The notes below the pieces were generated by a model that did no database searches, was not told where the DNA came from, and was given only the letters and a program-made list of their open reading frames with translations. This document shows positions 1 through 7,570 of a stretch of 64,000 bases of DNA, in pieces (position 1 is the first letter of the stretch; every line of letters begins with the position of its first letter). The stretch lies in assembly GCA_902796305.1 (NCBI GenBank), contig CADBOJ010000089.1, positions 22,586 through 86,585 of the forward strand. Direction: 5' to 3'. The position numbers were made by a program, and so were the translations under genes. The DNA is from an uncultured bacterium. Its GTDB lineage: Bacteria > Cyanobacteriota > Vampirovibrionia > Gastranaerophilales > Gastranaerophilaceae.

Positions 1-1
1 A

Positions 2-1378
2 AATCGAATTTACGATAACGGTAAGAAATTTATAACCGAACAAACGATAATTAAAAATTATAATGACGGTAAGTTACAAATTAACGGAGTTGTTAAAAAT
101 AACGCTAATACACCTGTTGTTGTTGAAAAAGATTTTAAGGCGGAAAATAACTATGAAGTAAAATCAGGCAAAAATGAACTTGTGTTACTCGGACAAAAAG
201 CAGATACGGTTGTTTCAAACGGCAATAATGCGGAAATATTTGCAGGTGCGGGCAACGATACAATTACAATTAACAACGGCACTTCGTACATTAATTCAGG
301 AAAGGGAGATGACGAAATAATAATCAACAGTACATCCGACACAAGTTTTTATTTTGCAGCAGGGGATGGCAATGATACCATAAGTTTTAGCAAACTTCCG
401 ACTAATCCCGCTAATACATATTTTGATATTGATTTTAAAGGATTATTCGGCAATACCTATATCCCTATGGCAAACGCTCTCAAATCAGGCAAAATGAAAT
501 TTACTAAAAAAGGAAACGATTTAATCTTTACAAAGCTTGCAACAAGAGCAAAGACCGAAACAATTACAATTAAAGACTATTTTAAGGCAGGAAACGAAAA
601 CCTTAAAAATATGACAATTCATTCTGCAGATTTACAAAGTTTTGGTTTTGAGAATGAAACCATTCAGGGAACAATTAATTATAAATACGGATTAGCCGGA
701 TACATATTCGGAACATCATATATTTTCGGGCTAAATATAGAAAGCGAAATGAACGGTTATAATACCGCAATTTATACGGGTGTAGCAGATTACAATAATG
801 TTTATACCTATAACGGCAAAGGTAAAGCCGAAATGAGAAGTGTTGCGAATGCAGGCATTGATACTTATCAGGTAAAATTGGGTGCTAAATCCGAACTTAC
901 AATTAAAGACCCGGATGGGAATAAAGATGCACTTATTTTAAATAATTCCAAAGGTTCGTTAAGTTTATTTTTCAATGTTACAAAGGACAGAAAAATAGTT
1001 CATGACGAACTTTATATTTTTAATAAAGGTTCTTTAAATTACGGAAATATGGCAGCTTTTTACGGTGGAAGAAACTCAACGGGATATATTGAAATAGACG
1101 AGTTTTTTGAATCCGGTACAAGCTATGATTCTTACACAATGAAAAAGGGCTCGGGCTACATAGAAGATGTTATACTTGCAAAAGACAGATATGCTTATAA
1201 CAATAAAGATGTGGCTATGACACATTGGATTAATGCCGTAGGAGAAGCAGTTGCAGGATGGCTCGATAATCATACTGAATACGCGTCAACCGAAGCCGTC
1301 TTAAATTCAAACAACAAAAAAGATATAACATCATTATTAAAAGTATACCAGGGAAATACAGCAAGTAAGTTTGTTTAA
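2..1378 (+). CDS. C-terminal part of an RTX-like repeat protein (5' end outside window)
   Basis: The reading frame is open from base 2 of the window, so the gene begins upstream; the GTG at 182 is only an internal codon. Near residues 75-125 of the visible part are glycine/aspartate repeats (GAGNDTITI, GKGDDEIII, AGDGNDTIS) of the GGxGxDxUx nonapeptide type, which in RTX proteins bind calcium and form a parallel beta-roll. The remaining ~330 residues are Asn/Gly/Tyr-rich and beta-like, ending in a short helical tail. RTX proteins are usually secreted by type I systems; no such transporter is in the window. Adhesin, enzyme or toxin cannot be decided from this fragment. A strong hairpin follows the stop. 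Confidence 0.75.
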   Translation, partial: NRIYDNGKKFITEQTIIKNYNDGKLQINGVVKNNANTPVVVEKDFKAENNYEVKSGKNELVLLGQKADTVVSNGNNAEIFAGAGNDTITINNGTSYINSGKGDDEIIINSTSDTSFYFAAGDGNDTISFSKLPTNPANTYFDIDFKGLFGNTYIPMANALKSGKMKFTKKGNDLIFTKLATRAKTETITIKDYFKAGNENLKNMTIHSADLQSFGFENETIQGTINYKYGLAGYIFGTSYIFGLNIESEMNGYNTAIYTGVADYNNVYTYNGKGKAEMRSVANAGIDTYQVKLGAKSELTIKDPDGNKDALILNNSKGSLSLFFNVTKDRKIVHDELYIFNKGSLNYGNMAAFYGGRNSTGYIEIDEFFESGTSYDSYTMKKGSGYIEDVILAKDRYAYNNKDVAMTHWINAVGEAVAGWLDNHTEYASTEAVLNSNNKKDITSLLKVYQGNTASKFV

Positions 1379-1387
1379 TATATAAAT

Positions 1388-1412
1388 AAAAGGAAGCTCA
1401 AAGCTTCCTTTT
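1388..1412. terminator. Bidirectional Rho-independent terminator
   Basis: A perfect 11-bp stem (AAAAGGAAGCT / AGCTTCCTTTT) with a 3-base loop lies between two convergent genes. It carries A-runs on the left arm and T-runs on the right, so it can stop transcription from both the RTX-like gene and the reverse-strand 135-residue gene. Confidence 0.85.
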
Positions 1413-1450
1413 ATAAAATTTATATTAAAGAATATAATCTTTAGTTTAAA

Positions 1451-1858
1451 CTATTCTGCTTTAGAAAATTTGTCTGCTACACTCTTAGCTGCATCTTTTG
1501 CTGTGTTTACTGCTTTTTGAGCAGCGTTTTTAGTTGCATCTAAAGCTTTTTCGCCTGCATCTTTTGCAGTATTTAATGCTTTTTGCACATATTCTTTTGC
1601 CGGTTGTTTATATTTTTCAACCATACTCACTGCTTTATTTCCGAATGCTTTATAGCCTTCTAAAATCGTTTGGAATACATTTAATTTTTTTGCGCCTTCA
1701 ACATTATTTGTAACATTTTCTAATGCCTTTACAAAAGCATCCGTTTTTCTGCCTTTAACTAAGGCTGCTGCCGTAAGACCCGCCGCTACAATACCTGTGC
1801 CAATTGCAACTTTTTTTGCCGTTGACATCGATCTGTTTTGAACTTTGCCTGCTTCCAT
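1451..1858 (-). CDS. Small Lys/Ala-rich helical protein (YtxH/LEA-like)
   Basis: A 135-residue protein of unknown function. After a charged N-terminus there is one hydrophobic Ala/Gly segment (VAIGTGIVAAGLTAAALV, about residues 15-32) that could be a membrane anchor. The C-terminal half is built from 11-residue-like amphipathic repeats (AKDAGEKALDA, TKNAAQKAVNT, AKDAAKSVADK), as in LEA, apolipoprotein-like and YtxH-type proteins. The ATG at 1858 is preferred over a GTG 9 bases upstream because AAAGG sits 8 bases before it and overlaps the GTG. Monocistronic, ending at the shared terminator. A stress-protective or envelope-associated role is only inferred from composition. Confidence 0.7.
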   Translation of the reverse strand: MEAGKVQNRSMSTAKKVAIGTGIVAAGLTAAALVKGRKTDAFVKALENVTNNVEGAKKLNVFQTILEGYKAFGNKAVSMVEKYKQPAKEYVQKALNTAKDAGEKALDATKNAAQKAVNTAKDAAKSVADKFSKAE

Positions 1859-2162
1859 TATCGACACCTTTCTTTCTATATTTTATGCAATATTAATCTT
1901 GTCTTATACCTATACAACACACCTGAAAAAAATAATTGCCATAACAAAAAAGCTATTTTAACAATTATTTACATTTATATAATATTAAAAACACAACATT
2001 TTTTCAAGTTTAAATAAGGTAAATGTGTATAACATTGCAAAAACTTATTCCCTTAAAATCAAAGGTATTGTTTTTAACCAAAATGGCAAAGAGGCTGTAA
2101 AGTTTCACTTTAGATGATTATTTGTTTCACCTGAAATGATTATCCGTAGGAATTTTTATATT
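1859..2162. other. AT-rich intergenic stretch, no gene seen
   Basis: About 300 bases without a plausible ORF. It contains the upstream region of the 135-residue gene, a CACCTGAAA sequence near 1920 that resembles the nearby repeat motif, and the tandem repeat pair at 2102-2143. Confidence 0.6.
2102..2143 (-). repeat. Tandem pair of ~20-bp motifs, left member of an inverted repeat
   Basis: Two imperfect copies (17 of 20 bases identical, 22-base period) read GTTTCACYTKARATGATTAT. Bases 2121-2141 of the second copy are the exact reverse complement of 3869-3889, so copies of the motif face each other across the two-gene block at 2163-3736. The core TTTCACCTGAAA is itself a near-palindrome. Confidence 0.7.
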
Positions 2163-2840
2163 TTATGTTATATCAAAACCTATAAAATAATTTTTTGGAT
2201 TTAAAGGGTCTATCAATAAGTCTGCTTCAGTTCTTCTTACGTCAATATCAAATTTTGTTCCGCTTTTTAATTTTAATCCTTGATATTCAAGTTCTATTAT
2301 ATAACCTTGTCTATCATTCATAGTTACACTTGAAGGCAAAATCCTGCAAGGAATATTTTTAATTAATTGACCATGCTGTTTAAGTTTTTTATACTGATTT
2401 TTTCCTAAAATAGTACACACAAGCACGTATAATCCAATAATAAACAGTGGGATTGAAATTATAAAAAATATACCGACAAAAATACAATTTTGTACAAAAT
2501 CATATTCACTTATACAATAATCAGGATTTTGTGATTTATAATAGATTTTATTATTATCAATATTTGGTTTTGAGTTTGAGCTTGTACCTGTTGAACAAGA
2601 ATATTCTTTGCCATTAACATTATAGAAAAATACAGGAGAATACATCATTTTACCTTCTGATGATCTGTGGGAATTTATCTCAACTCTTGTTGCTATTGTA
2701 TATGCATCGGAAGTCATCTTTGCTTTTATTGTCGGATATCCTATTGTAAATACTGCAATTAAAAATACACTCGATACAAATAAAAATATGCCGCTAAATA
2801 TATATGGAAAATTTGATGGTGTTATTTTTAAATTTTGCAT
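2163..2840 (-). CDS. DUF3592-family membrane protein
   Basis: A 225-residue protein with a membrane helix at about 13-35, an extracytoplasmic beta-rich segment, and a second helix pair region at about 113-145. The central YSPVFFYNVNGKEY followed by S..S....N....KIYYKSQNPDYC fits the DUF3592 pattern (YPVVEYEVNGK ... V.Y.P.NP). A second similar beta segment follows the second helix. Function is unknown for the family. It starts 11 bases after the stop of the upstream DUF5684-like gene, so the two are probably co-transcribed. Both sit between inverted copies of a short repeat. Confidence 0.7.
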   Translation of the reverse strand: MQNLKITPSNFPYIFSGIFLFVSSVFLIAVFTIGYPTIKAKMTSDAYTIATRVEINSHRSSEGKMMYSPVFFYNVNGKEYSCSTGTSSNSKPNIDNNKIYYKSQNPDYCISEYDFVQNCIFVGIFFIISIPLFIIGLYVLVCTILGKNQYKKLKQHGQLIKNIPCRILPSSVTMNDRQGYIIELEYQGLKLKSGTKFDIDVRRTEADLLIDPLNPKNYFIGFDIT

Positions 2841-2851
2841 AATTATATCCT

Positions 2852-3736
2852 CTATTCTATTCCTTCTTCTTTCAAAATTTCTTCATAAGCATTCTTTGGT
2901 TTTTCTTCAATTTTCGGCTTATCAAATGCTATAACAGGAAGTAATACTAAAGGCAAAAATCCCAAACCAAAACATATTAATTTTGAATCGGTATATTTTT
3001 TTGCCAATTTATACATTAGGATAAAGTAATATAAGAAATTAAAGAACGGAATTAAGAAGAATAACATCTTCCAACCGTTTTTATCGGCAATTTTACATAT
3101 AAAATAGAAATTTACAAAAGGCACTAATGCTAAAATTGGGTTAATATTATTGTTTTTAAATATTAAAATAATATATACTAATGATAATAATGTAGCTAAT
3201 ATTCCGGTAATCATCATTGGTGCTGATAAAATATTTATATCAAAACCTATATCATATCCAAGTTCCTTAATGATATTATTCGCCTTATCCTTAACTTTAT
3301 TATTTACAACAAATTGTGCAACAGTATCTTCAACCTGAATTACTACAAAATAACCGCTTGAAGTAGAATATGATTTATATTGATAATGATTATTTGAAAA
3401 TTCTAGATTATCGTTAAACGTAGTATTGCCGGCTTGTTTGTTTGCATAATAAATTCGATTACTGTAATCATCAAAAAGCCATCTTGCTGATTTTAAATTA
3501 TGACATTTTGCAAAACTTGCTATGTTATTTGCATTTATTGCTCTTAATATGACTTGTTTAGAGTTTTCATCTAAATATGCTGATTCGTCTCTTGTTTCTA
3601 TGCCATTTGAATTTAATATTGAAGTAAATTTTTCGGGCGTAATCGGTGTTTTTTTAACTGAGCCAATAAAACAAAATGGTAATATAAACAGTAATGTAAT
3701 AATTATTCCAAGGCACACACAAATTTTCTTTTTCAT
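2852..3736 (-). CDS. DUF5684-like membrane protein with extracytoplasmic N-domain
   Basis: A 294-residue protein. An N-terminal signal-anchor (about residues 5-27) is followed by a soluble domain of ~140 residues without a recognised family, then four hydrophobic segments. The C-terminal pattern (ALVPFVNFYFICKIADKNGW, then FFLIPFFNFLYYFILMYKLA and GLGFLPLVLLPVIAF) is that of DUF5684, a small membrane domain often found in signal-peptidase-like or lineage-specific proteins. GAGG five bases before the ATG supports the start, and an extended -10 (TGTTATAAT, reverse strand near 3770) lies upstream. First gene of a two-gene unit. Function unknown. Confidence 0.65.
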   Translation of the reverse strand: MKKKICVCLGIIITLLFILPFCFIGSVKKTPITPEKFTSILNSNGIETRDESAYLDENSKQVILRAINANNIASFAKCHNLKSARWLFDDYSNRIYYANKQAGNTTFNDNLEFSNNHYQYKSYSTSSGYFVVIQVEDTVAQFVVNNKVKDKANNIIKELGYDIGFDINILSAPMMITGILATLLSLVYIILIFKNNNINPILALVPFVNFYFICKIADKNGWKMLFFLIPFFNFLYYFILMYKLAKKYTDSKLICFGLGFLPLVLLPVIAFDKPKIEEKPKNAYEEILKEEGIE

Positions 3737-3813
3737 TTTTGCCTCATTTGTTTAAATATACAAGCTGATTATAACATGTGCTAGACAATATTAAAAGATT
3801 TCGTTTTTAATCT

Positions 3814-3862
3814 CCTACCTTTTATAAAAATTTCCGACCTAAAAATTCTTATTCGCCAACCT
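3814..3862 (-). promoter_or_regulatory. Array of three AGGTNGG repeats upstream of the DUF5684-like gene
   Basis: On the reverse strand AGGTTGG, AGGTCGG and AGGTAGG occur at 3856-3862, 3834-3840 and 3814-3820, each in an AT-rich setting. The spacing of 22 and 20 bases is about two helical turns, as expected for a cooperative DNA-binding site. They lie 80-125 bases upstream of the start codon. No regulator is identified. Confidence 0.35.
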
Positions 3863-3868
3863 ATAAAA

Positions 3869-3889
3869 AATCATTTCAGGTGAAACAAA
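3869..3889 (+). repeat. Right member of the 21-bp inverted repeat
   Basis: This is the exact reverse complement of 2121-2141, with core TTTCAGGTGAAAC. Together with the copies at 2102-2143 and 4065-4096 it frames the DUF3592/DUF5684 block. Confidence 0.75.
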
Positions 3890-4060
3890 CAAAAAATCCC
3901 GCAAACCGGCATTGGGACAGAATTAGGAACATATTAGACAAAATTGGAAGATTTTGGGACTTTCAGGACTTCTCAAACGAATATAAATATGTTGCTTCCT
4001 ACGGCTAAAACCTTTATGGACAGGCGATACAACCCTCAAAAATCATATTAACCGTACAAA
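3890..4060. other. Non-coding stretch between repeat copies
   Basis: All six frames are broken by stops. It is slightly less AT-rich than its surroundings and may be a decayed gene or element end, but no residual protein similarity was recognised. Confidence 0.4.
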
Positions 4061-4064
4061 TCAA

Positions 4065-4096
4065 CTGAGGTGAAAAATAACATCTGAGGTGAAAAA
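4065..4096 (+). repeat. Direct repeat CTGAGGTGAAAAA, two copies
   Basis: Thirteen identical bases occur at 4065-4077 and 4084-4096 with a 19-base period. They share AGGTGAAA with the repeat at 3869-3889 and have the same orientation. The second copy is followed by TACA; GTGAAAAAATACA matches 10 of 13 bases of the inverted left edge GTGAAACTTTACA (reverse of about 2095-2107). Confidence 0.6.
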
Positions 4097-4173
4097 ATAC
4101 ATACACTGTCCTGAAAAAGTACAACAGTTGCTCCGAGACGCACTTCGAAATAATTTTTAATAAACAAAAAATA

Positions 4174-4246
4174 TGCCGCGTCTCGGAATCGAACCAAGGA
4201 CACAGGGATTTTCAGTCCCTTGCTCTACCAACTGAGCTAACGCGGC
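4174..4246 (-). tRNA. tRNA-Phe (anticodon GAA)
   Basis: The reverse strand reads a complete cloverleaf: acceptor GCCGCGU paired with ACGCGGC, D-arm AGCUCAGUUGGUAGAGC, anticodon arm with loop CUGAAAA (anticodon GAA), and T-arm with GGUUCGAUUCC. The discriminator base is A. CCA is not encoded, so it must be added by the nucleotidyltransferase. Seventy-three bases in all. Confidence 0.96.
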
Positions 4247-4391
4247 ATATTTATTTAATTGTCTGACCGAGCAAGTTGCTCTACGTTTTTATTTTGTTCC
4301 GCTTCGCTTCACAATAAAAACTAACGGTAACATATTAACTAAATCTTAGAACGCTTTAAAGGCAAAAGCCTCATACGCATTCTGTTTCTAT

Positions 4392-4419
4392 ATAATATCA
4401 AATCAAGCAAAATAGTCAA
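4392..4419 (-). promoter_or_regulatory. Candidate sigma-70 promoter for tRNA-Phe
   Basis: On the reverse strand TTGACT (4414-4419) and TATTAT (4392-4397) are separated by 16 bases. This is one of the best -35/-10 matches seen in the window. It would give a pre-tRNA with a leader of about 140 bases, and it lies just after the stop of the dehydrogenase gene. Confidence 0.5.
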
Positions 4420-4437
4420 GAAATACTTATTCAAGAT

Positions 4438-5469
4438 TTAATTTTCAAGCAATATTTTAACGGCTTGTCCGTCCCTGTGCATTTCTATTGCCTTTTTTGC
4501 ATATTTCATATCCATGTGTTTTGTAATCAATTTTGCAACATCAATTTTATGAGATGCAATTAAATCAAGTGCTTCTCTAAAGTATTTCGGCGTATGATGA
4601 AAAGAGCTTATAATCTTTACTTCGTCATAATGCAATCTCCTTGTATCGAGGTTGATTGAACTTCCCGAAGCACATCCGCCAAAAAAGTGTACATATCCGC
4701 CTTTTCTTACAAGAGAAAACATTTTTTCCCACATTTCAGGCAGTCCTACACATTCTATTGCAACATCCAGCCCCCTCTTTTCATTTGTATTATTAATTAT
4801 AATCTCCTCGGGGTTAGTTGATTTATTGATATCTATGACTAAATCGGCTTCCGCAAAATCGTGCGCCAGTTTTAATTTAATAGGATTTCTTCCGATAGCA
4901 ATAACTTTTGCGCCTTTTAATTTAGCAAGTTTGCAAAACATTAATCCGATAGGTCCTAAACCCATAACTCCTACAACATCATTCGGTTTAATCGGCGTTT
5001 TTGCAATCCCGTGGACGACATTTGAAAGCGGTTCGGTAAATGCCGCTTCGGCGAATGTAAGTTCATCGGGAATTATAAGAGTATTTTTTTCGACAATTCT
5101 TTTTGGAATAGCTATATACTGAGCATAAGCGCCGTTTAAGAGTTCTAAATTTTCACAAAGTTCATACTCGCCTCGTTTACAATGAAAACATTCTCCACAG
5201 GGAGCGGAATTTGCGCAAACTACCCTGTCGCCTATGTTAAATTGAGTAACAGAGTCATCTTTTGCGCTTATTATTCCCGAAAATTCATGCCCGAAACCGC
5301 TCGGAGTCTTTTTAATAAGAACAGGATGTCCTCTTTTAAAAGTTTTTACATCCGTTCCGCAGGTAAGAGCGGCTTTAATTTGTACAAGTATTTCACCCTC
5401 ATTTAATTTCGGAATCGGAACTTCTTCATATCTTATATCATTTGGAGCCCAGAAGCGAATAGCTTTCAT
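4438..5469 (-). CDS. Zinc-dependent medium-chain alcohol dehydrogenase-like protein
   Basis: A 343-residue MDR-superfamily enzyme of the threonine/sorbitol dehydrogenase type, oxidising a sugar-alcohol, amino-alcohol or alcohol with NAD(P). Visible signs are catalytic-zinc CGTD (about residue 36) and GHE (about 62), a structural-zinc lobe with four Cys (CGECFHCKRGEYELC), an E-P pair near 145, and the Rossmann motif GLGPIG near 170. ATG at 5469 is chosen over a TTG four codons upstream because GAGGTG precedes it; it begins one base after the stop of the upstream dehydrogenase, so the two are translationally coupled. The substrate cannot be read from sequence. Confidence 0.85.
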   Translation of the reverse strand: MKAIRFWAPNDIRYEEVPIPKLNEGEILVQIKAALTCGTDVKTFKRGHPVLIKKTPSGFGHEFSGIISAKDDSVTQFNIGDRVVCANSAPCGECFHCKRGEYELCENLELLNGAYAQYIAIPKRIVEKNTLIIPDELTFAEAAFTEPLSNVVHGIAKTPIKPNDVVGVMGLGPIGLMFCKLAKLKGAKVIAIGRNPIKLKLAHDFAEADLVIDINKSTNPEEIIINNTNEKRGLDVAIECVGLPEMWEKMFSLVRKGGYVHFFGGCASGSSINLDTRRLHYDEVKIISSFHHTPKYFREALDLIASHKIDVAKLITKHMDMKYAKKAIEMHRDGQAVKILLEN

Positions 5470-5470
5470 A

Positions 5471-6451
5471 TCACACCTCAATATATGCTTTAAAAATTTT
5501 ATTATTTAAACTATCATCGACCGCTTGTGCTAAATTGTCAAGTTTATAATGCGTGCTTAAATTATGAACCTTTACAATTTTTTTATTTAACAACTCGCTT
5601 GAAAGTTTAATATCTTCGGGCGACGGAGAATAACTTGCAATAACCGACAATTCTCTGTAATATATTTCATTATTTAAAAAGCCTTTTAAATCATCTTCAA
5701 CGGAAGAAAATACTATTATTTTACCTCCGTTTATAACGTATTTAAGCGCAGTATCTATTGCCTTAGAACTGCCTGCGGTTAAAAATACCGTATCATATTT
5801 CTTATTCTCGTCAAAATTAAACCCGTGCTCAAGCGCAAGTTTTGTTCTTTTATCGGATATATCAAACCCGAAAGCCTGAACATTAAATGCTTTTAACCCT
5901 TTAAGCATTAATAATCCGATTGAACCCAAACCTATAACAAGAGAGTTGAATTTTGAATTATCTTGATTATAGTCAAATCCTGCTCTTCTTATTGCCCTTA
6001 AACAGCAGGAAAGCGGTTCTAAAAATGCTTTTTCATCATTCTTCAGCTCATCGTTCATTTTATAAACGGTATATTTTAAATGATTTTCATTAACTCTTAT
6101 GTATTCGCTGAATCCTGCAGGATATATATTTGATTTTTTAAATGTTTGACACATCGAATATGAACCGTTTTTACAATATTCGCAGTCAAAGCAGGGGTAA
6201 TGATGCCCGAGAGCCACTATATCGCCTTTTTTGAAAGAAGAATTTACGTTAATTTCTTCAATAATTCCGACTACTTCGTGTCCCAAAACTATCTTATTTT
6301 CGGTTTCGGGTGTTGCATGTTTTATTTTAACCAAATCCGAACCGCATAATCCCGAACCCAAAACTTTTATGATTGCACCTTTAATATCTAAAACAGGTTT
6401 TTCGGTATTTATTATTTGAATTTTACCGTTTATTAATTTTGCACTTTTCAT
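5471..6451 (-). CDS. Second zinc-dependent medium-chain dehydrogenase
   Basis: A 326-residue MDR enzyme with the same layout as its downstream neighbour but clearly diverged from it. CGSD and GHE supply catalytic zinc ligands, CFDCEYCKNGSYSMC the structural zinc site, and GLGSIG the nucleotide-binding turn near residue 174. The last third is compact, giving a length slightly below the usual 340-350. No ribosome binding site is present; a TATAAT box lies at 6461-6466, nine bases before the ATG, suggesting a leaderless message. Divergently transcribed from the iron-sulfur protein 35 bases away, hinting at a shared redox pathway (inference). Confidence 0.85.
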   Translation of the reverse strand: MKSAKLINGKIQIINTEKPVLDIKGAIIKVLGSGLCGSDLVKIKHATPETENKIVLGHEVVGIIEEINVNSSFKKGDIVALGHHYPCFDCEYCKNGSYSMCQTFKKSNIYPAGFSEYIRVNENHLKYTVYKMNDELKNDEKAFLEPLSCCLRAIRRAGFDYNQDNSKFNSLVIGLGSIGLLMLKGLKAFNVQAFGFDISDKRTKLALEHGFNFDENKKYDTVFLTAGSSKAIDTALKYVINGGKIIVFSSVEDDLKGFLNNEIYYRELSVIASYSPSPEDIKLSSELLNKKIVKVHNLSTHYKLDNLAQAVDDSLNNKIFKAYIEV

Positions 6452-6486
6452 AACTTTTAAATTATACTATAAACTGTAATTAAATT

Positions 6487-7536
6487 ATGCTTGAAGAAGA
6501 AATCAAAAAAAATATAAATAAATGTTCAAGATGTGCTTTATGCGTACAAAATTGTCCCGTATACAAAATCAAAAAAGATGAAAATAATACTTCACGGGGA
6601 CTTATTTGCAAGCTGTCGGGTTTTGAAAGCGGAAACCTTACAAAAAAAGAAATAAGCAAAGATTTAAAAATTTGCTTAAACTGTTCAAAATGTAAATCAT
6701 CCTGCCCCTCTAAAGTTGATACAACTTTGATTTTCGGATATAAAAATGCCGAGTTCAGCCCGTCAAAAATAAGCCAGAGAATTTTATTGATTTTGAAATT
6801 ACTGCCGATTAAAATTTTATATTTTCTAAATTTTTTCAAAAAATCCATTACACAAAAAACCAAAAATTCCGATATAGCATATTTTAAAGGATGTGTTGCG
6901 CAGGCACAGCATAAAACCACCTATCTTGATAACTTATTTTCAACAGAGGACTTTTCCTGCTGTGGAATGCCTTATCTTACGGGAGGGGATTTAAAAAACT
7001 ACAATAAATCAAAGAAAAAAAATATTGAAATTATAAAAAAATACAAACAAATTGTTTTTGATTGCGCCAGCTGTAAAAGTGCAGTTGAGGACTACGACGA
7101 ATTAAGCATGGAAGAAAAAAACAAACTTATATTTTTTACGGATTTTTTAAATCAAAAGTATAAACTCAAAAATAATTCAAAATACAAAGACAAAACCGTT
7201 GTTTTTCATAAACCCTGCCATATGAATAATTCCGATTTTATAAAAATTGAAAATTTCTTAAAAAATATAAAAGGAATAAACTACAAAAGACTTGAAGATA
7301 TAGATTCATGCTGTGGATTTGGCGGAAGCTATTTTATTTATCATCCTGTTGTATCTTCTATTATTGCATCCAAAAAAGCATCAACCGTTAAATCTTCAAA
7401 GGCGGATTTAATCTTAACTTCCTGTCCATCCTGCGTTATCGGGTTAAGGTATAATCAGATAATATCTTTTAATTTTAAAAAGACATTGGAATTAAGGGAT
7501 TTTATTGAAAATGAAATCGAAGTTATTTATTCATAA
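6487..7536 (+). CDS. GlcF/LutA-like iron-sulfur oxidoreductase subunit
   Basis: A 349-residue protein. The N-terminal ferredoxin-like part has two [4Fe-4S] motifs (CSRCALCVQNCP near 13-24 and CLNCSKCKSSCP near 62-73). Two cysteine-rich CCG domains follow, with CCGMPYLTGG near 157 and CCGFGGSY near 278. This is the layout of glycolate oxidase GlcF, LutA and HdrB-like electron-transfer subunits, which pass electrons from a flavin dehydrogenase. No FAD-binding GlcD/LutB partner is in the window; the only adjacent oxidoreductases are the two divergent dehydrogenases. Physiological donor unknown. AT-rich lysine-rich middle section. Confidence 0.8.
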   Translation: MLEEEIKKNINKCSRCALCVQNCPVYKIKKDENNTSRGLICKLSGFESGNLTKKEISKDLKICLNCSKCKSSCPSKVDTTLIFGYKNAEFSPSKISQRILLILKLLPIKILYFLNFFKKSITQKTKNSDIAYFKGCVAQAQHKTTYLDNLFSTEDFSCCGMPYLTGGDLKNYNKSKKKNIEIIKKYKQIVFDCASCKSAVEDYDELSMEEKNKLIFFTDFLNQKYKLKNNSKYKDKTVVFHKPCHMNNSDFIKIENFLKNIKGINYKRLEDIDSCCGFGGSYFIYHPVVSSIIASKKASTVKSSKADLILTSCPSCVIGLRYNQIISFNFKKTLELRDFIENEIEVIYS

Positions 7537-7570
7537 ATTCCAATGTTTCACCTGCTGAAAGAGAAATAAT

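Noticed and set aside
3890..4060. Decayed transposase gene between repeats
   Set aside because: All frames are broken and no transposase motif could be recognised in any of them.
4270..4330. Imperfect A/T hairpin upstream of tRNA-Phe as a terminator
   Set aside because: Bulged stem with AT-rich arms and no proper T-run in either direction.
4652..5122. 156-codon forward frame opposite the dehydrogenase
   Set aside because: Shadow of a well-supported reverse gene with intact zinc and Rossmann motifs.
7545..7570. GTTTCACCTGCTGAAAG between the iron-sulfur gene and yebC
   Set aside because: Shares only GTTTCACCTG with the repeats at 2102-2143; too short to call another copy.
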